Assembly (NCBI GenBank): GCA_016199665.1
Contig: JACQGG010000186.1
Span: 1 to 10,197, forward strand
Length of the DNA: 10,197 nucleotides
Source of the DNA: Acidobacteriota bacterium
GTDB taxonomy: Bacteria; Acidobacteriota; UBA6911; JACQSX01
Reading direction: 5' to 3'
Shown here: positions 1-5,978 of the stretch, in pieces
Numbering within the stretch: position 1 is the stretch's first letter
Layout of the letters: every line of letters begins with the position of its first letter
Position numbers and translations under genes: made by a program
Notes under the pieces: model-generated
The model's database searches: none
Seen by the model: the letters and a program-made list of their open reading frames with translations, nothing else
What the model was told of the DNA's origin: nothing

Positions 1-386
1 GCCGTATACCCGGGGCCAAGCGCGCCCACCAGCGGCGCCTGGTCAATCCGTGTTCCGTCATTGCGCTTGAGCATGCGCGCGTCGATCAGAACATCGGGAT
101 GCAGCGCGGCGATAGAAGCCCCCTCTGGATCGACAATCACTGGAATGGCTTCATCGAACCGCCAGCGGGAAACTTCCTCCAGTCCGGCTCTGCGCCCTTC
201 CACCTCTTCCACGCGGGCTGTTGTCTCAAACAGGGCTTCGGCGAATGAAACAGCGCGCCGGATGCAGCCGGGCTCGGGAAGTTCGGTCATGGCGACTCGA
301 AATCCGGCAAGAAACAGCCGGCGTGCGGCGCCGCTGGCAATGTCGCCGGCGCCGCGAATGAGAACCAGAATCTTTTCGATTTCCAT
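1..386 (-). CDS. yqeB: YqeB-type selenium-dependent molybdenum hydroxylase maturation protein (N-terminal part, runs off window)
   Basis: The 128 visible codons begin with an N-terminal Rossmann-like strand and glycine motif, IRGAGDIASG (residues 10-19). TELPEPGCIRRAVSFAEA (about 34-51), VDPEGA (85-90), DVLIDARMLKRN (98-109) and LVGALGPGYT (119-128) follow. This order is characteristic of the EF2563/YqeB family, thought to act in maturation of selenium-dependent molybdenum hydroxylases; its exact reaction is not settled. Family members are about 260-270 residues, so roughly half the protein is missing beyond base 1. The ATG at 386-384 shares its A with the TGA stop of the upstream mocA-like gene (TGATG), which implies translational coupling and a joint role. 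I read this frame by hand from the minus strand. Family assignment is by remembered motif similarity only. Confidence 0.82.
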   Translation of the reverse strand, partial: MEIEKILVLIRGAGDIASGAARRLFLAGFRVAMTELPEPGCIRRAVSFAEALFETTARVEEVEGRRAGLEEVSRWRFDEAIPVIVDPEGASIAALHPDVLIDARMLKRNDGTRIDQAPLVGALGPGYT

Positions 387-1033
387 CAGAGCTCGGCCGG
401 TCGGGTCGCCTGCAGCGAATGAAAAATGGAGAGGCACTCGCGATACTCTTCCGGCGTGTCCATGTCCTTCATCGTGTGGGGATTTTCGACCGGAACCGGA
501 CAGACCCACTGGCTGCGCGACTCCAGGACGGTTCTGGCCGGGGTGTCGGGAGCAAGCGCCAGGATCTTCCCGCGCAGGCAGAGGTCAAAGAGAATGGGGC
601 GCCCTGGCTGATTTCGGAAGACCGGAACGAAGATTTTCTGGTTCCCACTGCGACACCGGTAGGCCCGGACCAGAGCGTCGATCTCACGGTGCGTGACCAA
701 AGGATGATCGACGGGTAAATTGATGAACGCCCGGGTGCCGGGATTCAACGCGCGAAGCGCGCACTGCAGCGATCCGGTCTGTCCGGTACGGTAATCTTTG
801 TTGATGACCACGGTGGCCCCGGTGAAACTGACGCGGCCAAGAATTTCGTCTCTTGCGTGTCCCAGGACGACCAGAATCGCATCCACTAGCGACCTGCGGC
901 TTTCTTCAAGAAGAACAGAAAGGAGCGGGAGGCCGCAAAAATCAAGCAGGGGCTTAGGCTGCTGCATGCGGCTGGAGAAACCTGCCGCGAGGATAATCTG
1001 CGTGATCAGTGGAACTGGTCCTGGGTCCCTCAT
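386..1033 (-). CDS. mocA: MocA-like molybdenum cofactor nucleotidyltransferase
   Basis: This 215-residue protein has the MobA/MocA GT-A-like nucleotidyltransferase fold signature. LAAGFSSRM (15-23) with K27 in QPKPLL binds the nucleotide, D80/Y81 lie in the NKDYRTGQTGSL stretch (79-89), LPVDHP (106-111) supplies the metal-binding Asp109, and PGRPILF (143-149) is the typical MocA substrate loop. Known relatives transfer CMP (MocA) to molybdopterin to make the cytosine dinucleotide cofactor of xanthine-oxidase-family hydroxylases. Pairing with a YqeB-type gene makes that role more likely than a MobA (GMP) role. The ATG at 1033 has an AGGA about 10 bases upstream. The gene lies 83 bp after rpoD on the same strand, with no convincing terminator between them, so read-through from rpoD is possible. 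Cytidylyl versus guanylyl specificity cannot be decided from sequence alone. Confidence 0.85.
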   Translation of the reverse strand: MRDPGPVPLITQIILAAGFSSRMQQPKPLLDFCGLPLLSVLLEESRRSLVDAILVVLGHARDEILGRVSFTGATVVINKDYRTGQTGSLQCALRALNPGTRAFINLPVDHPLVTHREIDALVRAYRCRSGNQKIFVPVFRNQPGRPILFDLCLRGKILALAPDTPARTVLESRSQWVCPVPVENPHTMKDMDTPEEYRECLSIFHSLQATRPAEL

Positions 1034-1116
1034 TGCAGCGATGTCCTGAACGCTCCGGTCGCCGGACCGATATTCTAGGGGCCCATCTGAGAATTAGCAA
1101 CAGCCGGAGAAGCGCG

Positions 1117-2808
1117 TCAGTTGTCGCGGCGAGTGCCCGACTCGATCAACTGCCGCAGCACGCGCGCGCGGCCCGAACAACGAAGCTTTCGCAGAGCCTG
1201 CTTCTCAATCTGGCGGATTCTTTCGCGCGTGACCGAAAGCTTTTGTCCTACCTCCTCCAGCGTGCGCTCATCCCAGTTGCCGATGCCGAAACGCATGCGA
1301 ATAACCTGCCGCTCGCGCTCGGTCAGTATCTGCAGCGCTGCTTCCGTCTTGTTTCGGAGGTCAACGTCCAGCATCTCCTCCACCGGAGAGTCCAAATCGG
1401 AGTCTGCGATAAAGTCAGCCAAATGGTTGTCTTCATCGCCGATTGGGGTTTCCAGGGAAATCGGTTCCTGGGCGATCCTGAGGCTCTTTTCCACTGCGGC
1501 GACGGGCAGTTCCAGCTTGGTCGCGATGTCCTGGGGAGTCGGCGCGCGCCCCAATTCCTGGACCAATGTACGAGAGGTCCGGATCACCTTGTTGATAGTG
1601 TCAGCCATGTGCACCGGGACTCGGATGGTGCGTGACTGGTCCGCGATGGCTCGAGTGATCGCCTGCCGGATCCACCATGTGGCATAGGTGCTGAACTTAT
1701 AGCCACGGTGATAGTCAAACTTCTCCACTGCTTTCATCAGCCCGATATTGCCTTCCTGGATCAGATCCAGAAAGTGAAGGCCCGGATTGGTGTATTTCTT
1801 GGCGATGGAAACGACCAACCGCAGGTTGGCCTCCGCCAGCTCCTTCTTGGCGATCCCCGCTTCCAGTTCTCCGGTCTTGACCGCCGCCAGCGTGCGCTTC
1901 AGCTCCGTCGTGGATTGCATTAAAGCTGCCTCAATCTCCCTGATTTCCTGACGCAGTTTCCTAATACGAGCCGGGATTCCTGGATCGTCTGGCGCAACAG
2001 AATTTCGTTGGAGCTTGCGCAGCTTGAGCGCCTCCTGTTCCAGGAGCAGCAGGCGGCTGGCGGTGGACTTGAGCGTTCGGGCCAGTCCAAGCTGTGTGCC
2101 TGGAGCCAGACCCAGGGCGCGAATCTCCTGGGACATGGCGATACGGAGCCGGGCCAGCCGGTAGAGCAGCCTCTTTTCTCGCACCGACCCCTTTCTGAAG
2201 TTCTCAAGCCGTTTTTGAACTTGGATTGCCGTCTTTTCAAGTTCAGCAAGCTCTTGCAGGCGCCTCTGGGCGCGGCTGCGGTAGCTCTGCAAAAGCCGGT
2301 GGCTGGCTTCCTTTTCAGGGATGCTGATGAACTCGGCGAGTGCAATTTCGCCTCTTCCCAGCGCTTCTCCGATCCTCAGGACTTCCCGCACCACGACCGG
2401 GGAACGGGACAACGCCTTGAATGCCGCCTTCTGACCGCCCTCAATTCGGCGGGCCAGTTCGATTTCCCCTTGGCGGCTCAGCAGCGGAACGGCTCCCATT
2501 TCGCGCAGATAGATGCGTACCGGATCACTCAGAGGCGGCAATGCCGGTGAGTCCGGCCCTGACTCATCCCCTTCCAGCTCGTCATCACCCTCGGGCGGAT
2601 CGCCCTCGTGACGCTCCCGAAAAGGGATATCTGAATCCGCGATTTCTCCCCCCGGCCCGAACCGGCCCAGGTTTGTGACGGCGGCATTCCCCAGGGGAGC
2701 GCCATAGGCCCTCATTGCGTCGATCTCACCGGCTGGGCCATAAGACCGTTTCTTGCCGAGGTCGATCATCTCGCCAACCTCACTACGCTTCACCGTTGAC
2801 AATTCCAT
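1117..2808 (-). CDS. rpoD: RNA polymerase primary sigma factor (sigma-70, RpoD)
   Basis: At 563 residues this is a group 1 sigma factor. A short region-1.1-like segment (MIDLGKKRSYG, 14-24) is followed by an acidic linker (about 58-87). Region 1.2 (SDPVRIYLREMGAVPLL, 94-110) and a long charged non-conserved region (about 130-310) come next. Region 2 is complete (about 328-400), with DLIQEGNIGLMKAVEKFDY (348-366), the melting residues YATWWIRQAI (375-384) and the RTIRVPVH end. Region 3 spans about 405-485. Region 4 carries the helix-turn-helix RTLEEVGQKLSVTRERIRQIE (515-535) for the -35 element. It directs housekeeping promoters. The annotated ATG has AAGGAG only 2 bases away, whereas a TTG at codon 3 would have 8 bases spacing, so translation may begin there. 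M14 sits inside the region-1.1 helix and is a poorer start. Downstream on the same strand are mocA and yqeB. Confidence 0.97.
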   Translation of the reverse strand: MELSTVKRSEVGEMIDLGKKRSYGPAGEIDAMRAYGAPLGNAAVTNLGRFGPGGEIADSDIPFRERHEGDPPEGDDELEGDESGPDSPALPPLSDPVRIYLREMGAVPLLSRQGEIELARRIEGGQKAAFKALSRSPVVVREVLRIGEALGRGEIALAEFISIPEKEASHRLLQSYRSRAQRRLQELAELEKTAIQVQKRLENFRKGSVREKRLLYRLARLRIAMSQEIRALGLAPGTQLGLARTLKSTASRLLLLEQEALKLRKLQRNSVAPDDPGIPARIRKLRQEIREIEAALMQSTTELKRTLAAVKTGELEAGIAKKELAEANLRLVVSIAKKYTNPGLHFLDLIQEGNIGLMKAVEKFDYHRGYKFSTYATWWIRQAITRAIADQSRTIRVPVHMADTINKVIRTSRTLVQELGRAPTPQDIATKLELPVAAVEKSLRIAQEPISLETPIGDEDNHLADFIADSDLDSPVEEMLDVDLRNKTEAALQILTERERQVIRMRFGIGNWDERTLEEVGQKLSVTRERIRQIEKQALRKLRCSGRARVLRQLIESGTRRDN

Positions 2809-2810
2809 AA

Positions 2811-2816
2811 CTCCTT
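2811..2816 (-). promoter_or_regulatory. rpoD Shine-Dalgarno AAGGAG with atypical spacing
   Basis: Read on the minus strand the sequence is AAGGAG-TT-ATG-GAA-TTG. The Shine-Dalgarno element is strong, but it is only 2 bases from the ATG (2808). It is 8 bases from the TTG at codon 3 (2802), which is the usual optimum. The site therefore makes the true start ambiguous between ATG and TTG; the two differ by only two residues. Confidence 0.6.
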
Positions 2817-2819
2817 ACT

Positions 2820-2838
2820 GTTCCACAGTTGGTGGAAC
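2820..2838. promoter_or_regulatory. rpoD: Inverted repeat in the rpoD 5' leader
   Basis: GTTCCAC (2820-2826) and GTGGAAC (2832-2838) are perfect 7-bp inverted arms around a 5-base loop. The repeat lies 3 bases upstream of the AAGGAG of rpoD. As RNA it would form a hairpin abutting the ribosome binding site; as DNA it could be an operator. The symmetry is seen directly; the regulatory role is inferred. Confidence 0.4.
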
Positions 2839-2997
2839 TTGCACTTGCCTTAACCCACGATCCTGCTACACATCTAGCCTCTCTTCTTCTTTGATGAAAT
2901 CCGGGGAAAATGGTTTCTTTTTAATTTCAGAGGAGTGACAAGAGTATTGCGACCCGAAGGTGATCGTTGTCTTGAGTTAATATATTTATTATCAATA

Positions 2998-3035
2998 GGT
3001 TACAGTTAGAGCCACAGGTTACGGTGAGAGCCACG
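2998..3035. repeat. Tandem duplication of a 19-mer
   Basis: Copy 1 (2998-3016) GGTTACAGTTAGAGCCACA and copy 2 (3017-3035) GGTTACGGTGAGAGCCACG are adjacent and differ at three positions. The duplication starts at the end of the AT-rich patch and leads into the stem-loop and repeat island. Function unknown. Confidence 0.7.
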
Positions 3036-3038
3036 CGC

Positions 3039-3070
3039 CCCGTCGGCGAGCGGACCTCTCGCCGGACGGG
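3039..3070. repeat. 12-bp stem-loop with one bulge (REP-like hairpin)
   Basis: CCCGTCGGCGAG (3039-3050) pairs with CTCGCC-G-GACGGG (3058-3070), giving 12 pairs with a single bulged G at 3064 and a 7-base loop. There is no T-tract on either strand, so an intrinsic terminator is unlikely. A GC-rich imperfect palindrome next to a REP-associated transposase remnant is what a REP unit looks like, but that identity is inferred. Confidence 0.5.
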
Positions 3071-3103
3071 CCAAGGACAGAAGGCAGAAGGCGGCGGCTG
3101 CTA

Positions 3104-3146
3104 TCGGTACCGCGAGCGTGAGCGAGCGGCGGGGCCAATGTCGCAG
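3104..3146 (+). repeat. Interspersed repeat copy 1 (head plus type-A tail)
   Basis: The unit starts TCGGTACCGCGAGCG, continues TGAGCGAGCGGCGGGGCC (to 3136) and then has a weaker conserved end TGTCGCAG. It matches the copy at 3635-3677 almost perfectly over the first 33 bases, with one base inserted there. Such units with a GGTACC core are typical intergenic repeats; this one lies beyond the 3' end of the transposase remnant. Confidence 0.75.
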
Positions 3147-3200
3147 TTCTCTCCAGAGTCTCGCCTTGGTGCCCCAGGGCCTCGGCGCATCGGCGCGGCC

Positions 3201-3218
3201 GGGGCCCCCCCCCCGGGG
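3201..3218. repeat. G4-C10-G4 homopolymer tract
   Basis: GGGG (3201-3204) is followed by ten C (3205-3214) and GGGG (3215-3218), giving a self-complementary block. It lies outside any supported gene. Homopolymers of this length are prone to slippage and to sequencing error. The run is seen directly; no function is claimed. Confidence 0.8.
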
Positions 3219-3235
3219 CCTCCTTATGTCGCGCA

Positions 3236-3269
3236 TCGGTACCATGGGCGTCAAGCGAGCGTCGGGGTG
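3236..3269 (+). repeat. Interspersed repeat copy 2 (degenerate), overlapping the transposase remnant 3' end
   Basis: TCGGTACCATGGGCGTCAAG followed by CGAGCGTCGGGGTG aligns with copies 1 and 3 with several mismatches. The stop codon of the minus-strand transposase remnant (3251-3253) lies inside this unit, so the repeat forms the end of that reading frame. Confidence 0.5.
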
Positions 3270-3550
3270 TCTCCCAATGACTTCATCCGGCTCCCCTGCT
3301 CTTCCAGGACATAGTGAATCGCCTCCCGCACCTGAAGCTCCGTCCAAAGGTACTTCCTGCTCCCATGTCGAGCCCAGCGTCTCCTTCGAGCTAAATCCAG
3401 GACAAGCAACTCAGGTAAATAGCCGAGATGAGGCACTTCAAAGCGATTGACGAATCGTGTCACAGAGCCGCGGATTTCCCCATGCAGCCATGTGCCGTAA
3501 CAGCGGATCGTAATGAGGTAGGCAAGCGGCTGGCAAGGGAACTCCACCAT
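3251..3550 (-). pseudogene. REP-associated Y1 (IS200-like) transposase remnant, internally deleted
   Basis: The 99 codons from ATG 3550 begin MVEFPCQPLAYLITIRCYGT and continue WLHGEIRGSV, the characteristic N-terminus of single-domain Y1/RAYT transposases. Such enzymes nick and join single-stranded DNA at REP hairpins. The sequence then passes through VPHLGYLPELLVLDLARRRR directly into RHGSRKYLW and VREAIHYVLEEQG, which match the family's C-terminal end. The central part with the His-hydrophobic-His (NHVHVVV-like) metal site and the helix with the catalytic Tyr is absent. Full-length relatives are about 160-200 residues, so about half is missing. Both ends are in one frame, which points to an in-frame internal deletion rather than a frameshift. 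GGTACC-containing repeats lie on both sides. The frame extends upstream to 3823, but that part is translated repeat sequence. It is almost certainly not an active transposase; a retained function is unproven. Confidence 0.72.
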
Positions 3551-3634
3551 GATGGCACATAACTGCGCGATGTCTGGGATTGCGACCGAGACAACACAAG
3601 AGAGACCCCCCACATCGGCCCCGCCGGTCGGTGG

Positions 3635-3677
3635 CGGTACCGCGAGCGTCGAGCGAGCGGCGGGGCCCGTGTGGCAG
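3635..3677 (+). repeat. Interspersed repeat copy 3 (head plus type-A tail)
   Basis: CGGTACCGCGAGCGTCGAGC followed by GAGCGGCGGGGCC (to 3667) is nearly identical to copy 1. A less conserved extension GTGTGGCAG follows. It is immediately preceded by a shortened inverted version (GGCCCCGCCGGTCGGTGGCG, from 3617), so the locus is locally palindromic. Confidence 0.75.
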
Positions 3678-3784
3678 ATCGTCGCCGGTGCCGATGCGAG
3701 GCATGAGGATCTCGGCTCTGTCTGCCGGGCGACTGGCTGGTGCTCGGGATACTGATGGGCACATCTGCGGAGCTGTGCGGCGCC

Positions 3785-3817
3785 GGCCCCGCCGGCCGCT
3801 GACGCTCCCGGTACCGA
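3785..3817 (-). repeat. Interspersed repeat copy 4 (inverted, type-A tail)
   Basis: GGCCCCGCCGGCCGCTGACG followed by CTCCCGGTACCGA is the reverse complement of copies 1 and 3 with a few changes. Its head also starts the roughly 50-bp tandem series that continues to 3920. Confidence 0.7.
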
Positions 3818-3836
3818 TGACAACGCGCAAAACCCC

Positions 3837-3920
3837 GCTGCAGCATCCTCGCCGCTCGCGGTGCCGATGACAACGCGGGAGACCCGGGCTGCAGCATCCT
3901 CGCTGCTCGCGGTACCGATG
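3837..3920 (-). repeat. Two 33-bp direct repeats with type-B tail (copies 5 and 6)
   Basis: GCTGCAGCATCCTCGCCGCT followed by CGCGGTGCCGATG (3837-3869) recurs at 3888-3920 with two substitutions and an 18-base spacer. With copy 4, the heads CGGTACCGATG/CGGTGCCGATG begin at 3809, 3859 and 3910, a period of 50-51 bp. The head ATCGGTACCGCGAGC (minus strand) is shared with copies 1-4, but the tail GGATGCTGCAGC is different. Confidence 0.75.
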
Positions 3921-3947
3921 TTGGATCTGGGGGAGATTCCGCCCTAA

Positions 3948-5015
3948 TTAGCTTCCTGAACGGCTGGCGCGACGCTGGAATTCTTCCATCTGTTCGCGCA
4001 GATGCCAGGGCATCGTGTGGTAAACATCTTCGAAGAGGGTCGCAACATCGGGCAATGGTTCGGCAAGAGCCTGGTTGGCCGCCTGCTGGACCTCCTGTCG
4101 CGCATCCTCTCGCGTTTTTTCCGCGAACTCGTCCGGCCAGCAGCCGCGCTCCCGCATTGCCTGCTCCAGCAGCACGATCGGATCCCGCTTCCTCCAGGCG
4201 CCGACTTCGGCTTCATCCCGATACATCCTCGGGTCATCGGAGGTTGAATGCGGCCCGAGGCGGTATGTTTGCGCCTCGATCAGCGTTGGGCCGGCGCCGC
4301 GGCGGGCCTTGTCGACGGCCCGGTCCGTGACTTCGTGGACGGCGAGCAGGTCGTTGCCGTCGACGATTTCTCCGTCAAAACCGTATGCCTGTGCCTTGAC
4401 GGCAAAACTTTCCGAAGCGGTCTGCGTTCGAGCAGACACTGAAATCGCCCAACCATTGTTCTGAATAAAGAAAACAACCGGGACCTTCCAGACTCCTGCG
4501 AAATTCATCGCCACGTGAAAATCCCCCTGGGACGTCGCGCCCTCGCCGCCGTAGACGACGGTCACCCGGTCGTACTTGAGGATTTTCGCCGCCAGGGCGG
4601 CTCCCACCGCCTGCGGAAACTGGCTGCCCACCGGGGCCGAAATGCTTACCAGGTTGCGATCCCTGAAAGCGTATTGCGGGGGCAGGTTGTGTCCCTTGAT
4701 TCGGTCCGCCTGGTTCGCGAACAAGTGATCGAATAGATCCTTCAGGCTGAGTCCCCGCAACAATGCAATTGCATACTCTCGATACGTGGGAAAGATCCAG
4801 TCCCGGTCCTCCAGGACATGAGCGCTTCCAATAATCGCCGCTTCCTGGCCTTCACAGCTTAAAAAAGAGTGAATGCGGCCCTGCCGCTGAAGAATCGTCG
4901 CGCGTTCGCCAAAAAGGCGAATCTTCACCATGAGGCGGTAAAGGTGCTGAAGCTGGGCATCAGCCAGCGGAGGGCGGCGCGGATCGTCTTCCTGCTTTGC
5001 AGTTTTTGCGGCCAT
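3948..5015 (-). CDS. 2-oxoacid dehydrogenase E1 component, alpha subunit (branched-chain or pyruvate type)
   Basis: This 355-residue cytoplasmic protein is a thiamine-diphosphate E1-alpha subunit. The N-terminal part has FLSCEGQEAAIIG (51-63) and the dimer loop HNLPPQYAF (109-117). The ThDP/Mg motif is GEGATSQGD (157-165) ending in QNNGWAIS (185-192), and HSTSDDP (256-262) is the regulatory-loop region. GEG in place of GDG and the HSTSDDPRMYR loop recall branched-chain 2-oxoacid dehydrogenases, but pyruvate cannot be excluded. With E1-beta it would decarboxylate a 2-oxoacid and pass the acyl group to lipoyl-E2. The ATG at 5015 has GGGAG 8 bases upstream (5024-5028), which supports the start. 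No E1-beta or E2 gene follows; the stop codon is succeeded at once by the repeat island. A TTGACA on the minus strand at 5077-5072 lacks a good -10 partner. The alpha/beta hydrolase gene ends 95 bp upstream. Confidence 0.93.
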   Translation of the reverse strand: MAAKTAKQEDDPRRPPLADAQLQHLYRLMVKIRLFGERATILQRQGRIHSFLSCEGQEAAIIGSAHVLEDRDWIFPTYREYAIALLRGLSLKDLFDHLFANQADRIKGHNLPPQYAFRDRNLVSISAPVGSQFPQAVGAALAAKILKYDRVTVVYGGEGATSQGDFHVAMNFAGVWKVPVVFFIQNNGWAISVSARTQTASESFAVKAQAYGFDGEIVDGNDLLAVHEVTDRAVDKARRGAGPTLIEAQTYRLGPHSTSDDPRMYRDEAEVGAWRKRDPIVLLEQAMRERGCWPDEFAEKTREDARQEVQQAANQALAEPLPDVATLFEDVYHTMPWHLREQMEEFQRRASRSGS

Positions 5016-5110
5016 TCCGTTGACTCCCGCGGCCGATTATCGCCGGCAGAGTGAACCAAAATACGCGATCTTGTCAAATACCTTGCATCGAAAAGTACCA
5101 GGCCTTTACT

Positions 5111-5968
5111 TCAGCGATCAGCCGCGTGCGCCGCAAAGAAGCTCAGTACGGTATCATTATATGCGCGCGGGTTTCCAACGTGCATTGCATGAGATGCGCC
5201 GGGAATGGTCACACACGAGGCATTCGGCAGAAGCCGGCGCAGGGCGGCGGTGACGACGTGAAACATCGGAGGGCTCCGCTCTCCGGTCAGCAGCAAAACC
5301 GGCATTTGGACTCGGCGGGCGTCCTCGCGGGTGAAGTCTGGAAAATGCCGGTGACTGGGAGTGACGGTCTCGGCGATCTGAGCGGCGATGTTGTCGAGCA
5401 TTGCCCTGCGTCCCGCAGCCGGGAGCCCATCAAAGGCCCCGTCACCCATCACGGCATCCACAAACAACCGGACGCCTTTCTCGAAATCCCCCTGCTGCAG
5501 CGCCTCCCTGGAACGCTGCCAGGCTTCTTCCATGAAAGCCGCAAAGAGAACGGCGCCTTCCGAGGTTTCTTGAAGCAAGTGGAGGACGGGAGGTTCTCCC
5601 AGAACCAGTGTTCGCACCCGCTCCGGGCGCCGGGCGGCGAGAAACAGGGATGCGTATGCTCCATACGACGAGGCAACAACGTGGGCCGGGCCCGGGCTGA
5701 GATCGCCGATCAGCGCGGCAAGGTCATGCGCGTGCGCAATGGCTGAGTAGTCCGGCTTGCCGCGGGGACGTTCATTTGGATAGTGATAGCGCAGGCTGGG
5801 CGAAATGACGCGATAGGCTCTGGAAAAAAATCGGATTTGGGAATTCCAGGTGCGAAAATCGCTGAGGCTCCCATGAACAAAGAGCACGAGATCTCCCCGG
5901 CCGCGCTCCAGGTAGTGGAGTGTCACGCCGTTGATTGCAATGGTGCGGACTGAGTTGAGACCCCTCAT
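5111..5968 (-). CDS. Alpha/beta hydrolase
   Basis: This 285-residue alpha/beta-hydrolase-fold protein has no visible signal peptide and is probably cytoplasmic. The oxyanion-hole motif is HGSLSDFRTW (32-41), with strand residues VLFV just before. The nucleophile elbow is VVASSYGAY (97-105), where Ser101 is the likely nucleophile and Ala99 replaces the first Gly of GxSxG. The catalytic His is His260 in IPGASHAMH (255-263). The usual acidic residue after strand 7 is not in its standard place: LLLTGERSPP (225-234) has Ser232 where Asp is common, with Glu230 nearby. Substrate cannot be predicted; esterase, C-C hydrolase or haloperoxidase-like activity are all compatible. It precedes the E1-alpha gene on the same strand by 95 bp. 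It is divergent from the small gene at 6152, and the palindromic site at 5991-6002 lies just upstream of its ATG. Confidence 0.85.
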   Translation of the reverse strand: MRGLNSVRTIAINGVTLHYLERGRGDLVLFVHGSLSDFRTWNSQIRFFSRAYRVISPSLRYHYPNERPRGKPDYSAIAHAHDLAALIGDLSPGPAHVVASSYGAYASLFLAARRPERVRTLVLGEPPVLHLLQETSEGAVLFAAFMEEAWQRSREALQQGDFEKGVRLFVDAVMGDGAFDGLPAAGRRAMLDNIAAQIAETVTPSHRHFPDFTREDARRVQMPVLLLTGERSPPMFHVVTAALRRLLPNASCVTIPGASHAMHVGNPRAYNDTVLSFFAAHAADR

Positions 5969-5978
5969 CAGTGCCTGG

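Larger units (their letters stand above)
2839..3103. other. Intergenic region upstream of rpoD with AT-rich patch; no gene seen
   Basis: This stretch must contain the rpoD promoter if rpoD is transcribed alone. It includes pyrimidine-rich sequence near 2876-2892 and a sharply AT-rich patch at about 2975-2998 (TTAATATATTTATTATCAAT) that contrasts with the GC-rich surroundings. I found no -35/-10 pair on the minus strand good enough to annotate. A duplicated 19-mer (2998-3035) and a strong stem-loop (3039-3070) follow. No reading frame here has recognisable protein motifs. Confidence 0.5.
3551..3947. other. Repeat-filled intergenic region; no functional gene seen
   Basis: The 397 bases between the transposase remnant and the E1-alpha stop codon hold repeat copies 3-6 and a partial inverted head (CCGGTGCCGATG, 3685-3696). 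Long open frames exist on both strands here, but they translate to Arg/Pro/Ala-rich repeat text (for example HRYRER) without family motifs. Their openness is explained by high GC content. Confidence 0.65.

Noticed and set aside
1054..1069. Hairpin between rpoD and mocA as a transcription terminator
   Set aside because: The stem is only 5 bp (CGGTC/GACCG) and no T-tract follows on the minus strand.
1121..2678. Plus-strand open frames opposite rpoD
   Set aside because: They are antisense shadows of a clearly coding sigma factor with fully conserved domains on the minus strand.
2966..2998. Plus-strand promoter TTGTCT, 17-base spacer, TATCAA in the AT-rich patch
   Set aside because: Only four of six matches in each box and no plus-strand gene downstream; AT-rich sequence gives such matches by chance.
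3024..3897. Several open frames of 90-190 codons on both strands within the repeat island
   Set aside because: Apart from the transposase remnant they are translated GC-rich repeats (RYRER-type text) that overlap each other and have no family motifs or credible start sites.
3837..3920. CRISPR-like pattern: two 33-bp repeats with an 18-bp spacer
   Set aside because: Only two units, imperfect identity, spacers that resemble sequence next to another copy, and no cas gene; the units belong to the interspersed repeat family.
5055..5077. Minus-strand TTGACA upstream of the E1-alpha gene as a promoter
   Set aside because: The -35 match is perfect, but at spacings of 16-18 bases no -10-like hexamer is present.
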